Shown here piece by piece: positions 47,476-55,445 of a stretch of DNA of 64,000 nucleotides. Each line of letters begins with the position of its first letter. The stretch's first letter is position 1. The stretch is from contig OX638324.1 in the NCBI GenBank assembly GCA_951812825.1, positions 1,487,141 to 1,551,140 on the forward strand. Reading direction: 5' to 3'. Both the position numbers and the translations under genes were made by a program. The notes under the pieces were generated by a model, which did not search any database, was not told where the DNA came from, and worked only from the letters and a program-made list of their open reading frames with translations. Source of the DNA: an uncultured Dehalococcoidia bacterium. GTDB lineage: Bacteria > Chloroflexota > Dehalococcoidia > Lucifugimonadales > GCA-2712585.

Positions 47476-48615
47476 ATGATTGAATGGCTTGGCATCGACC
47501 ACCTTTTCCAGCTTTCAACCACGGAAGTCATTGCGGGTTTCTTCACCCCGCTTGCCATCTTCGCCGCGTTTTTCCTGGCCCAAGTGATCCTGCCGGGAAG
47601 GCGGGTTACCGGATACGTCACCGATGAAAATACCGGCGAGCCCCGTCAGTACCGGCTGAACGGGCTGCTGGTGTTCGTCATCGCCATCATTGTGTGGGCC
47701 TTCGAGCTGACCGGCATGCAGCGGGACTGGTTCTACCGCTCCACCATTCCTGCCGTTGCCGGCGGTACGGTGTTCGCCATCATCTTTGCGTTGATTGCGG
47801 TGTTGAGTCAGCCGAAGGGAACGACAAAGAGCTTCATAGCGGAGTTGTGGACGGGACGGGCGCGGGAGTTTTCCTTCTTCAATCACAGGTTCGACGTAAA
47901 GATGTACCTGTACGTGGTCGGCGGGACGATGCTGTCCCTGAACGCTTTGTCCGGGGCCGTATATCACCACCAACTCTTCGGTGCAGACGCCAATCTGGGA
48001 GTCTACTTCTATGCGGCGTTCTTCACCTTCTACGTGCTGGACTACTTCATCTTCGAGCGCGTCCAACTTTATACCTATGACCTGATCCACGAAAGGCTCG
48101 GCTTCATGCTGATCTGGGGCGGCCTCATTGTCTACGGGTGGCTGTACATCCTCCCCCTGTGGGGCATGGCCGCCCACCCGGACCCCGGGTTCTCGACGAC
48201 GTGGACGTACGTGTGGCTCATTGGGACGACGGCGCTGTTCCTGCTGGGCTGGACCATCACGCGGGGGGCCAACCTGCAGAAGTACGTGTTCAAGCGCTGG
48301 CCCGACAGGAAGTTTCTGGGGATCATAGAGCCGAAGTACATCCAGGCCGGGGACCGGAAGATACTGTACAGCGGTTTCTGGGGCGTGGCCCGCCACTTCA
48401 ACTACATGGGCGAGGGATTCTTGTCCCTGTCAATCGCACTGATATTCGGCCACTTCGGCAATCCCTGGGCGTGGACCTACTTCGTCGTCATCGTCACCCT
48501 GTTCACCTTCCGACAGCGGAACGACGACGAGCTTTGCGCCGAGAAGTACGGGCCGGAAAAGTGGGAGGAGTACAAGTCGAAGGTGAAGTACCGGATCTGC
48601 CCCGGCATCTACTAG
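47476..48615 (+). CDS. ERG4/ERG24 (sterol delta14/delta24-reductase) family membrane protein
   Basis: A 379-residue protein with about 8 membrane segments. The C-terminal catalytic part matches the ERG4/ERG24/ICMT-like reductases: ILYSGFWGVARHFNYMGEG, then FRQRNDDELCAEKYGPEKW and YKSKVKYRICPGIY, the family's NADPH-binding and terminal motifs. Eukaryotic members reduce sterol double bonds; bacterial members are found in a few lineages and could act on sterol-like or isoprenoid lipids. No other sterol biosynthesis gene is seen in the window. The promoter is near-consensus. Confidence 0.85.
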   Translation: MIEWLGIDHLFQLSTTEVIAGFFTPLAIFAAFFLAQVILPGRRVTGYVTDENTGEPRQYRLNGLLVFVIAIIVWAFELTGMQRDWFYRSTIPAVAGGTVFAIIFALIAVLSQPKGTTKSFIAELWTGRAREFSFFNHRFDVKMYLYVVGGTMLSLNALSGAVYHHQLFGADANLGVYFYAAFFTFYVLDYFIFERVQLYTYDLIHERLGFMLIWGGLIVYGWLYILPLWGMAAHPDPGFSTTWTYVWLIGTTALFLLGWTITRGANLQKYVFKRWPDRKFLGIIEPKYIQAGDRKILYSGFWGVARHFNYMGEGFLSLSIALIFGHFGNPWAWTYFVVIVTLFTFRQRNDDELCAEKYGPEKWEEYKSKVKYRICPGIY

Positions 48616-48623
48616 GGACGTGA

Positions 48624-48950
48624 CCTGAGAAGGCGCCCAGGGCAGCCAGGGTGGTGCGGATATTTAGTCTTGCCGAGTCCGACGAGAGCGTTTTGGGCAT
48701 TACCAGGGCCCTCAATGCAGAGGGGGTCGCCAGCCCAATGGGAAAGCAATGGTCAAAGACAGTAGTTCATAAGATCCTCAATAACGAAGCATCCACTGGT
48801 ACACTGGTCTGGGGTGTGGCGGCGATCCAGACTCTCGACTACCGGGTGGTGCAGGCGGTGGTATTGTTCAAGGCGAGCATCTTCATCGTGTCCAACCTGG
48901 TGGTAGACATCCTCTACACATACCTGGACCCGCGGATTCGCTATAACTAG
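48624..48950 (+). pseudogene. Chimeric remnant: serine recombinase fused to OppB/DppB permease tail
   Basis: The frame reads KAPRAARVVRIFSLAE, ITRALNAEGVASPMGKQWSK and VVHKILNNEASTGTLVWG, a piece of the 'recombinase' domain of a large serine recombinase (about 48624-48818). It then continues without interruption as DYRVVQAVVLFKASIFIVSN and VDILYTYLDPRIRYN, the last ~40 residues of an OppB/DppB-type permease. Both halves lack the rest of their proteins: there is no catalytic resolvase domain and no permease body. The join near 48820 therefore marks a deletion or recombination scar. A GTG at 48651 could start translation but a working product is unlikely. Confidence 0.75.
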
Positions 48951-48975
48951 AAGCAGCTCAAGCCTACGACAATTG

Positions 48976-49016
48976 AGCCCCCCGACGCGCAGCTGGAGCG
49001 GTGCGGTCGGGGGGCT
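48976..49016. terminator. Strong inverted repeat (11 bp)
   Basis: AGCCCCCCGAC (48976-48986) and GTCGGGGGGCT (49006-49016) pair perfectly around a 19-nt loop. It follows the OppB-like remnant and could be the old permease operon's terminator; no U-tract follows. Confidence 0.5.
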
Positions 49017-49147
49017 GACGAATCTCCGTCGCAATATCGGCCGAACTACTAAATGATTGTCGGTGGTAACAAAGCATTTACTGTGTGGTAGGATGGGTGT
49101 TAGTTGAATATGCCTCAGAAAACCAGTCCATGTTGCATACGTTCAGG

Positions 49148-49186
49148 TGATGCATCATTTGCACCAAATCTACCTAGCTATCTAGG
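49148..49186 (+). promoter_or_regulatory. Palindromes upstream of the XRE-ImmA gene
   Basis: TGATGCATCA (49148-49157) is a perfect 10-bp palindrome and CCTAG-CTAT-CTAGG (49173-49186) a second inverted repeat, 38-75 nt before ATG 49224. They are candidate autoregulatory operators for the encoded XRE-type DNA-binding protein. Confidence 0.4.
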
Positions 49187-49223
49187 GGAAACGGACTAGG
49201 CCATATAGGAGAATCGGGAGGAG

Positions 49224-50417
49224 ATGCCACAGGTTAACCCTGAAATACTGGTCTGGGCCCGACAGTCGGCTGGCCTCAATATGGAGAATGCTGCCGCAAA
49301 ACTTGGTTTTCGCGACAGTTCGATTTCATCTGCAACAGAAAAGCTAGCAGCTATCGAATATGGTCAAAGGGAACCCACTCGACCTCAGCTACTAAAGATG
49401 GCTACCCAATATCGACGCCCGCTACTAACTTTCTATTTGCCAAAACCTCCCAAACAAGTGGACCTAGGTGTAGACTTTCGGTCTATGGCAAGAGATCGCG
49501 GCCATCGCGAAGAGGGTATCTTGGACGCTTTGGTTCGGGATGTCAGAGCGAGACAAAGCATGGTTCGTGACGTCCTGGAAGATGAAGAGGAGGACGAGGA
49601 AATTCCCTTTGTTGGATCACACTGCATTAAGGATGGCCCCCAGGCAGTTCTGACGTCCTTAAAAACAGGGTTAGGCTTTGATCCGCAAATGTATCGTGCC
49701 CAACCAACTACTTCTGCTGCTTTTCATTTGTTGCGCAGAAAGGCAGAGGTTTCCGGAATTTTCGTATTGCTGAAGGGGGATCTTGGAAACTACCAAACCT
49801 CCATTGAAACTTCTGTCTTCCGCGGGTTCTCAATAGCTGACAAAGTGGCTCCTTTCATCGTAATTAACGACCAAGATGCCAAGTCGGCGTGGTCATTCAC
49901 GCTTTTGCACGAAACTGTGCACTTGTTGTTGGGACAGACAGGAATCAGTGGAGAATATGACGAAAACGAAATTGAACGTTTCTGTGATGACGTAGCAAGC
50001 GAATGTCTATTGCCCGCTAACGCATTGTCCCTCCTTAAAATCCAGAATGGGAGCGAAATCGGAGAGACTTCAAGCCTTATTGGTGATTTTGCAAGAAAAT
50101 TCAAGGTCAGCCGAACCATGGTCGCCTACAAAGCATTCCGATCCTTCTTGATCAACCGGGAATCGTATGCACAGCTAAGTGCGCTTTTTCGTCAGCAATG
50201 GCGTTCAGAAAGAGAATATACACGAGAAATAGCACGCAGACAGGAAGGTGGGCCCAACTACTACGCTGTACGTCGCCACCGGCTTGGTGGGCGCATCGTA
50301 AATCTAGTTGGGCGCATGGTAGCGGCACAAGCCCTCTCAACTTCTAGAGCGTCCCGGATTCTCGGAGTTGCGCCCAGACAAGTTAGGCCATTACTCGAAG
50401 CGGCTCCTTCATCCTAG
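49224..50417 (+). CDS. XRE-ImmA/IrrE zinc-peptidase antitoxin/regulator
   Basis: A 397-residue protein with an N-terminal XRE-like helix-turn-helix (WARQSAGLNMENAAAKLGF, EYGQREPTRPQLLKMA) and a C-terminal ImmA/IrrE peptidase domain (COG2856) with LLHETVHLLLG giving His229, Glu230 and His233. A short acidic linker (EDEEEDEEI) separates them. Such proteins cleave repressors or act as antitoxins to neighbouring toxins. The following gene, 3 nt downstream, encodes a DUF4411 PIN protein; the pair is a known toxin-antitoxin arrangement. Local composition is A+T-richer than the core genes. Confidence 0.88.
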   Translation: MPQVNPEILVWARQSAGLNMENAAAKLGFRDSSISSATEKLAAIEYGQREPTRPQLLKMATQYRRPLLTFYLPKPPKQVDLGVDFRSMARDRGHREEGILDALVRDVRARQSMVRDVLEDEEEDEEIPFVGSHCIKDGPQAVLTSLKTGLGFDPQMYRAQPTTSAAFHLLRRKAEVSGIFVLLKGDLGNYQTSIETSVFRGFSIADKVAPFIVINDQDAKSAWSFTLLHETVHLLLGQTGISGEYDENEIERFCDDVASECLLPANALSLLKIQNGSEIGETSSLIGDFARKFKVSRTMVAYKAFRSFLINRESYAQLSALFRQQWRSEREYTREIARRQEGGPNYYAVRRHRLGGRIVNLVGRMVAAQALSTSRASRILGVAPRQVRPLLEAAPSS

Positions 50418-50420
50418 GAT

Positions 50421-50942
50421 ATGAATGTGCTATATCTCCTAGATGCCAATGTGCTCATTGCCGCTAATCGAGACTATTATCCCATCGAAAGGGTGCCCGA
50501 ATTCTGGGAATGGCTATCAGATTTAGGACAGAGTGGATTGGCAAAAATTCCTCAAGAGATCTTTGAGGAAATCATTTTGCCTCCGCCCGACCCTCGGCGT
50601 CCCGACATATTGGTCGATTGGCTGAAACTGCATAAGGATTCGCTGGTATTGGGGGAAATGGTCGCCACCACGTTGATAACCACGGTGGTCGAAGAAGGTT
50701 ATGCTCCTGATCTGACCGAAGAGGAAATAACGAAGGTCGGGCGGGACCCATTCTTGATAGCTTATGCACTGGCTGATCATAGTTTGCGATGTATCGTGAC
50801 TACCGAACACTCTAAACCAAGCCGAGTTCGGGCTAATCGTCATATCCCGGACGTGTGCAGTGATTTCCATGTGTCGTGTATCGACACCTTTGAACTCATT
50901 CGGCGTCTAAATTTCCGTACTGGCCGGAGAACACGGCAATAA
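50421..50942 (+). CDS. DUF4411 PIN-like toxin
   Basis: A 173-residue PIN-like nuclease: YLLDANVLIAANRDYY carries the first catalytic Asp (Asp8), EEIILPPPDPRRPD, GRDPFLIAYALAD with a further Asp, and IVTTEHSKPSRV follow. DUF4411 proteins are presumed RNases paired with an XRE-ImmA protein, as here. The start is 3 nt after the upstream stop, so the two are coupled. Its stop codon lies 10 nt from the 3' end of tRNA-Lys on the opposite strand, an insertion-prone position. Confidence 0.85.
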   Translation: MNVLYLLDANVLIAANRDYYPIERVPEFWEWLSDLGQSGLAKIPQEIFEEIILPPPDPRRPDILVDWLKLHKDSLVLGEMVATTLITTVVEEGYAPDLTEEEITKVGRDPFLIAYALADHSLRCIVTTEHSKPSRVRANRHIPDVCSDFHVSCIDTFELIRRLNFRTGRRTRQ

Positions 50943-50952
50943 ATGGTCGCGG

Positions 50953-51027
50953 TGGGCCGTCAGGGATTCGAACCCTGGACACCCGGATTAAAAGTCCGGT
51001 GCTCTGACCAAGCTGAGCTAACGGCCC
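50953..51027 (-). tRNA. tRNA-Lys (anticodon TTT)
   Basis: On the minus strand the acceptor GGGCCGT (51027-51021) pairs with ACGGCCC (50960-50954). The D arm GCTCAGCTTGGTCAGAGC, anticodon loop CTTTTAA with TTT, and T arm GGTTCGAATCC are complete. The CCA end is not encoded (after the discriminator A the sequence reads CCG). It has its own promoter and borders the toxin-antitoxin patch on its 3' side. Confidence 0.95.
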
Positions 51028-51043
51028 TCGATACAGGTATGCT

Positions 51044-51073
51044 ATTGTACGGAACCCCACGTCGGCTTTTCAA
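51044..51073 (-). promoter_or_regulatory. Promoter of tRNA-Lys
   Basis: On the minus strand TTGAAA (51073-51068), 18-nt spacer, TACAAT (51049-51044), placing the start site about 10 nt before the mature tRNA. Confidence 0.6.
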
Positions 51074-51091
51074 CGACACCGCACCCCTTCG

Positions 51092-51120
51092 TTGTTATCA
51101 ACGCCCCTCGGTGGTATCCT
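51092..51120 (+). promoter_or_regulatory. Promoter of the PHP gene
   Basis: TTGTTA (51092-51097), 17-nt spacer, TATCCT (51115-51120), 22 nt before ATG 51143. Confidence 0.55.
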
Positions 51121-51142
51121 GCTAGGCTGCGGAGGACAGACG

Positions 51143-51811
51143 ATGTACGACTTTCACACCCACACATTCTTGAGCGACGGCGTTCTCTCCCCCATCGAGT
51201 TGATCCGGCGCGCCTACGTCCGGGGCTACAAGGTTATTGCAGTCACCGACCACGTGGGCTTCGGCAACCTGGAGTTCGTGGTCAAGACGCTGGCCGTCGA
51301 CTGCGCCAAGGCGTCCAGCCGGTGGGACATTCTGGCCATTCCCGGCGTGGAGATTACCCACGTGCCGAAGGAGGATATCGACCTGGCGGCGCGGGAGGCG
51401 AAGGCCATGGGCGCCCGGCTGGTGAACGTCCACGGCGAAACGGTGGTGGAGCCCGTGGACCCCGGCACCAACGCCGCCGCCATCAGCTCCACCTACGTGG
51501 ACGTTCTGGCGCATCCGGGGCTGCTGACGGTTGAAGAGGCGGGCATGGCCCATCGGAACGGGACGTTTTTGGAGATTTCGGCGCGAAAGGGCCACAGCCT
51601 GAGCAACGGCCACGTGGCCAAAACGGCCATCTCCCAGGAAGCGTCGATGATTCTGGACTCGGACGCTCATGCGCCCGGAGACCTGCTGACGCCGGAGTTG
51701 TGCTACAGCGTCGCTCGCGGCGCGGGTCTTACGGAGGAGCAGACGGAGGTGCTACTGCACCAGAGTCCAAACCTGCTGTTGGAGAAGCTGGGGTACGCTG
51801 CGAGGGTTTAG
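51143..51811 (+). CDS. PHP-domain metal-dependent phosphohydrolase
   Basis: A 222-residue PHP protein: MYDFHTHTFLSDG (His5, His7), VTDHVGF, IPGVEITHV and DSDAHAPGDL near the end supply the metal ligands of the histidinol-phosphatase/YcdX-like group. Its reaction is probably phosphate ester hydrolysis, but the substrate is not predictable. ATG 51143 is preferred over upstream starts because GGAGG lies 8 nt before it and the domain begins at once. It is divergent from tRNA-Lys. Confidence 0.88.
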   Translation: MYDFHTHTFLSDGVLSPIELIRRAYVRGYKVIAVTDHVGFGNLEFVVKTLAVDCAKASSRWDILAIPGVEITHVPKEDIDLAAREAKAMGARLVNVHGETVVEPVDPGTNAAAISSTYVDVLAHPGLLTVEEAGMAHRNGTFLEISARKGHSLSNGHVAKTAISQEASMILDSDAHAPGDLLTPELCYSVARGAGLTEEQTEVLLHQSPNLLLEKLGYAARV

Positions 51812-51848
51812 GGGCGGCGCCCATATGCGGCTGGACTTGGGGGCGTAA

Positions 51849-51950
51849 GATGGATTCCTGCCTCCGCGGGAATAAGGGAGGGGGTTGTCGGAGAAGGCGG
51901 GTGTTACTCGATGAGATTCTTCACTCCGCTCCGCTGCGTTCAGAATGCTA
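51849..51950 (+). repeat. Dispersed repeats: half MITE-like element and family A copy 3
   Basis: GATGGATTCCTGCCTCCGCG (51849-51868) followed by GGGAATAAGG resembles one end of the 17957-18047 element. The segment 51913-51950 starting GAGATTCTTCACTCCGCTCC repeats 4927-4965. Both lie in the 152-nt gap between PHP and truB. Confidence 0.55.
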
Positions 51951-51963
51951 CGTGGGCGTGGAG

Positions 51964-52941
51964 CTAGGGCAGGGGTGCGTGAGGGGAGGGCTCGCGAAGG
52001 CGGAAGACCTTGTAGGGGTTCCACCGGTTGCTTGAGCGGTCGAACTTCACCACGCCCAGAAACCGCCCGTCGTGGGCGTAGAGCCGGTAGTTCTCCAGAT
52101 GGCCGGCGTAGAGGCCCCGGTGTCCCAGAGATACGGGGTGGCCGTTCCTGAGCATCCGCTCGACGCCTTCGCCCACGGACACCGCCTTCATGTTCAGCAG
52201 CAGGGAATCCAGGGGTAGAAGCATCTCCTTCCACCTGTTCTCCTCAACGGCCTCGGCGAACTGTTCCAGGGTCACTGCTTCTTCGATGCGAAAGCCGCCG
52301 GTGCGTAGGCGCACCAGGCTGGCGGTGTGGGCGCCGCAGCCGAGGGTCTCCCCCAGGTCGTGGGCCAGGGAGCGCATGTAGACGCCGCGCCCGCACTCGC
52401 TTTCCAGGGTGATCAGAGGCGGGTTGAACTCCAGCAGGTCCAGGGTGTAGACCTCCACCTCGCGGGCCTCCCGCTCCACCTCCAGGCCCTGCCGGGCGAG
52501 CTCGTAGAGACGCTTGCCTCCCTTCTTGAGGGCGCTGTGCATGGGTGGCTTCTGGAGGATGGACCCGCGAAAAGCGTCCAGGGCCTCCTCCACCTGCTCG
52601 CGGGTGATATGGGAGACATCCCGCTCCTCGACGACCTGGCCTTCGGCGTCGTAGGTGTCGGTGGTGACGCCGAGGCGCACGTCCATGCGGTACCCCTTGG
52701 TCTCGTTGATGAGGTGCTCCATGAGTCGGGTGGCCTGGCCGAAGCAGATGGGGAGGATGCCGGAGGCGAGGGGGTCCAGGGTGCCGCCGTGGCCCACCCG
52801 TTTCCTCATGCCGGTGAGCCGCTTGATCTTCCGGACCACGTCCATGGAGGTGGACCCCACGGGCTTGTCGAGGACGAGAAAGCCGTTGACCAGGGGCCCC
52901 TGCCCTCCCCGTCGACCGCGTCGAGACCTGTGCTGCGCCAT
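51964..52941 (-). CDS. truB: tRNA pseudouridine(55) synthase
   Basis: A 325-residue enzyme forming pseudouridine 55 in the T arm of tRNAs. NGFLVLDKPVGSTSMDVV, then VGHGGTLDPLASGILPICFG with catalytic Asp56, and SECGRGVYMRSLAHDLGETL are all diagnostic. A C-terminal PUA-like extension (MLRNGHPVSLGHRGLYAGH) is present. It overlaps rbfA by ATGA, the last gene of the nusA operon. Confidence 0.96.
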   Translation of the reverse strand: MAQHRSRRGRRGGQGPLVNGFLVLDKPVGSTSMDVVRKIKRLTGMRKRVGHGGTLDPLASGILPICFGQATRLMEHLINETKGYRMDVRLGVTTDTYDAEGQVVEERDVSHITREQVEEALDAFRGSILQKPPMHSALKKGGKRLYELARQGLEVEREAREVEVYTLDLLEFNPPLITLESECGRGVYMRSLAHDLGETLGCGAHTASLVRLRTGGFRIEEAVTLEQFAEAVEENRWKEMLLPLDSLLLNMKAVSVGEGVERMLRNGHPVSLGHRGLYAGHLENYRLYAHDGRFLGVVKFDRSSNRWNPYKVFRLREPSPHAPLP

Positions 52942-53297
52942 CAGGAGGCCTTCTCGTCCGTCTTCATCTGATTCATAGCGCGGCTGATGACCTCGCTAAG
53001 CTCCAGCGAGTCGTCGGGCACGAAGGTCAGGCTGGGGATGTAGCGGAGGGGGAGCACGTCTCCCATTTCTCTGCGCAAATAGCCGGCGGCGGCGGTGAGG
53101 CCCTGAAGCACTTCTTCCTTTTTTTCCGGCGAGGTCAGGACGCTGAAATATACCTTTGCCACCTTGAGGTCCGGGGCGGTGTCCACGCGGGTGATGCTGA
53201 TAACACAGCGTAGGCGCGGGTCACGCAGGTCCACCTGAATGAGGCGGCTCATCTCCTGGCGAAGGAGCTCGTTGATCCTTCGGATTCGCCTGTTCAT
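52941..53297 (-). CDS. rbfA: Ribosome-binding factor A
   Basis: A 118-residue KH-fold 30S maturation factor. RRIRRINELLRQEMSRLIQ, DPRLRCVISITRVDTAPDL and KVYFSVLTSPEKKEEVLQGL match RbfA throughout, with LPLRYIPSLTFVPDDSLE near the end. It lies 36 nt after infB and overlaps truB, consistent with operon transcription. Confidence 0.95.
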   Translation of the reverse strand: MNRRIRRINELLRQEMSRLIQVDLRDPRLRCVISITRVDTAPDLKVAKVYFSVLTSPEKKEEVLQGLTAAAGYLRREMGDVLPLRYIPSLTFVPDDSLELSEVISRAMNQMKTDEKAS

Positions 53298-53333
53298 GGG
53301 AGGGGTCGTCCCCGGCGGTGGGCCGCCGGAAGG

Positions 53334-55124
53334 CTATGCTCGGCTCCTCTCCCTGCGATGGGATTCGATGACGTCACCCTCCTGGAAGTCCTCGAAGCCG
53401 ACGATGCCTATGCCGCACTCGAAGCCTGCGGTCACCTCGTTCACGTCGTCCTTGAAACGGCGGAGGCTGGAGACCGAGCTTTCTGTGACGACGTTGCCGT
53501 TGCGGATGACGCGGGCGGCGATGCCGCGGGTGAAGCGGCCATCGTTGACGATGACGCCGGCGGCCCTTCCCACGCGGCCCGCACGGAAGACGGCGCGGAC
53601 GGTGGCCGTTCCTTGCACTACGTCCTTGTAGGCGGGTTCGAGAATGCCCTTGAGGGCCTTCTCCACGTCTTCGATAATCTGGTAGATGATGTCGTAGGTG
53701 CGGATCTCCACGGCTTCCCGCTCGGCGGCGGGCTCTGCGCTGGGTTCCGTGCCCACGTTGAAGGCGAGAATGATGGCGTTGGAGGCGCTGGCAAGCAGAA
53801 CGTCGCTCTCGTTGACGCCGCCGGCGCTGGCGTGAAGGATGTTCACCCGGGCCGAGGGGCTGTCCAGCCGCTGCAGGGAACCCCGAACGGCTTCCACGCT
53901 TCCCTGAGCGTCGGCCTTGATGATGAGGTTAAGTTCCTTGACGTCACCGGCTGAGATGCGGCTCATCACGCCTTCCAGGGTCAGGGCGCGGGACAGGTTT
54001 TGTTCCTCCTCACCCTTGACCACGTTCTCTTGCACCAGGGCCCTGGCCGTCTTCGGATTGGGCACCACCACGAACCGGTCTCCGGCCTGGGGTACCGAGC
54101 GGAAGCCCTGGATTTCCACGGGCACCGACGGGCCCGCCTGCTTAATTCGCCGGCGAAGGTCGTTCTCCATGGCGCGTATGCGGCCCCAGGCAGTTCCCGC
54201 AACGATGCTGTTGCCAACCTTGAGGGTGCCGCTCTGGACCAGCAGGGTGGCCACGGGGCCCCGGTTTCTATCCAGCTGGGACTCGATTACCACGCCGGAA
54301 GCGGGGCTTCCGGGGTTGGCCTTCAACTCTGATATCTCCGCCACCACCAGAATGCTCTCCAGCAGGTCGTCGATACCCGTCCTGTTCTTGGCGGAAACGG
54401 GAACGCCGATAATCTCTCCGCCAAAGTCCTCCAGAACAAGGGAGTGCTCCAGCAGCTGACCCTTGACGCGGTCGGGCTGGGCGTCGGGCAGATCGATCTT
54501 GTTGATGGCGACGATGATGGGCAGTTCGGCGGCCCGGGCGTGGTCGATGGCTTCCACGGTCTGGGGCATGACGCCGTCGTCAGCCGCGACCACCAGAATG
54601 GCGATGTCCGTGATCTGGGCGCCCCTGGCTCGAATGGCGGTAAAGGCCTCGTGGCCGGGGGTGTCCAGGAAGGTAACCTTCTGGCCGTTGTAGTCTACCT
54701 GGTAGGCCCCGATGTGTTGGGTGATGCCACCTACTTCGCCCTCGGTGATGCGGCTGTCGCGAATGGTGTCGAGAAGAGTAGTCTTGCCGTGGTCCACGTG
54801 ACCCAGGATGGTCACCACGGGGCTTCGGGAGTTCATGCCAACGTCGTCATCAGAGGCGACGCCGGCATGAAGAACGTCGGTGACGGGGGTCTTGGCCCTC
54901 TCCTCGGGCTTGGCGCGATAGCCGAAAGCGGGGGTGACGGTGGCGGCCAGGTCAAAGTCTATGACCTGGTTGATGGCAGCCATAACGCCGTTGCGCATAA
55001 GCTGCTTGATTACGTCTATGGGGCTGACCCGCAGCAGGTCCGCCAGGTGCTTTACGGTAAGAGTGGGGGGAAGCTGCACTTCCCTGGGACCTGCTCTTCT
55101 TGTTTTTGTAGTCTTGGTAGTCAT
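53334..55124 (-). CDS. infB: Translation initiation factor IF-2
   Basis: A 596-residue IF-2 of the short type, with a brief N-terminal domain ([20 protein letters not shown]). G1 GHVDHGKTT spans residues 108-116, followed by DTPGHEAF (G3) and INKIDLPDA (G4); domains II-IV are complete, ending with [20 protein letters not shown]. It positions initiator tRNA on the 30S subunit. Its ATG overlaps the ylxR stop, so it is translationally coupled. Confidence 0.97.
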   Translation of the reverse strand: MTTKTTKTRRAGPREVQLPPTLTVKHLADLLRVSPIDVIKQLMRNGVMAAINQVIDFDLAATVTPAFGYRAKPEERAKTPVTDVLHAGVASDDDVGMNSRSPVVTILGHVDHGKTTLLDTIRDSRITEGEVGGITQHIGAYQVDYNGQKVTFLDTPGHEAFTAIRARGAQITDIAILVVAADDGVMPQTVEAIDHARAAELPIIVAINKIDLPDAQPDRVKGQLLEHSLVLEDFGGEIIGVPVSAKNRTGIDDLLESILVVAEISELKANPGSPASGVVIESQLDRNRGPVATLLVQSGTLKVGNSIVAGTAWGRIRAMENDLRRRIKQAGPSVPVEIQGFRSVPQAGDRFVVVPNPKTARALVQENVVKGEEEQNLSRALTLEGVMSRISAGDVKELNLIIKADAQGSVEAVRGSLQRLDSPSARVNILHASAGGVNESDVLLASASNAIILAFNVGTEPSAEPAAEREAVEIRTYDIIYQIIEDVEKALKGILEPAYKDVVQGTATVRAVFRAGRVGRAAGVIVNDGRFTRGIAARVIRNGNVVTESSVSSLRRFKDDVNEVTAGFECGIGIVGFEDFQEGDVIESHRRERSRA

Positions 55125-55417
55125 GGTGCCTCATTTTCCGCGACAATCCCTTGCCACTGCATGTACTCAGCCCACAGGTTTTCCCTGGCTTGGGCGGATA
55201 CGGACGACCGGAAGGCCCGCTCCAGAATTCCTTTGTCCCAGACCCGCTGCCAGCATTCCCGGCTGTGGCAGAGATAGCCGCCTCGCCCACGCTTGACGCG
55301 CTTGAAGTCTATTTCAACCCGTTCTGGGGAGCTGCGGACGAGGCGCACCAGCAGGCGCTGGGGCTGCTTTACGCCACAGGCCAAGCAGGTGCGAAGGGGC
55401 ACGTGACGGGATCTCAC
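55121..55417 (-). CDS. ylxR: YlxR (DUF448) family RNA-binding protein
   Basis: A 98-residue protein of the nusA-infB operon: VPLRTCLACGVKQPQRLLVR and GRGGYLCHSRECWQRV are the two family motifs (CxxC plus CHxxxCW). YlxR is a nucleic acid-binding protein reported to interact with ribosomal or RNase P functions. Starts 28 nt after nusA and overlaps infB by 4 nt. Confidence 0.93.
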   Translation of the reverse strand: MRSRHVPLRTCLACGVKQPQRLLVRLVRSSPERVEIDFKRVKRGRGGYLCHSRECWQRVWDKGILERAFRSSVSAQARENLWAEYMQWQGIVAENEAP

Positions 55418-55445
55418 CTCTTCTCAGTACCTCCCTGGTTGGCGA

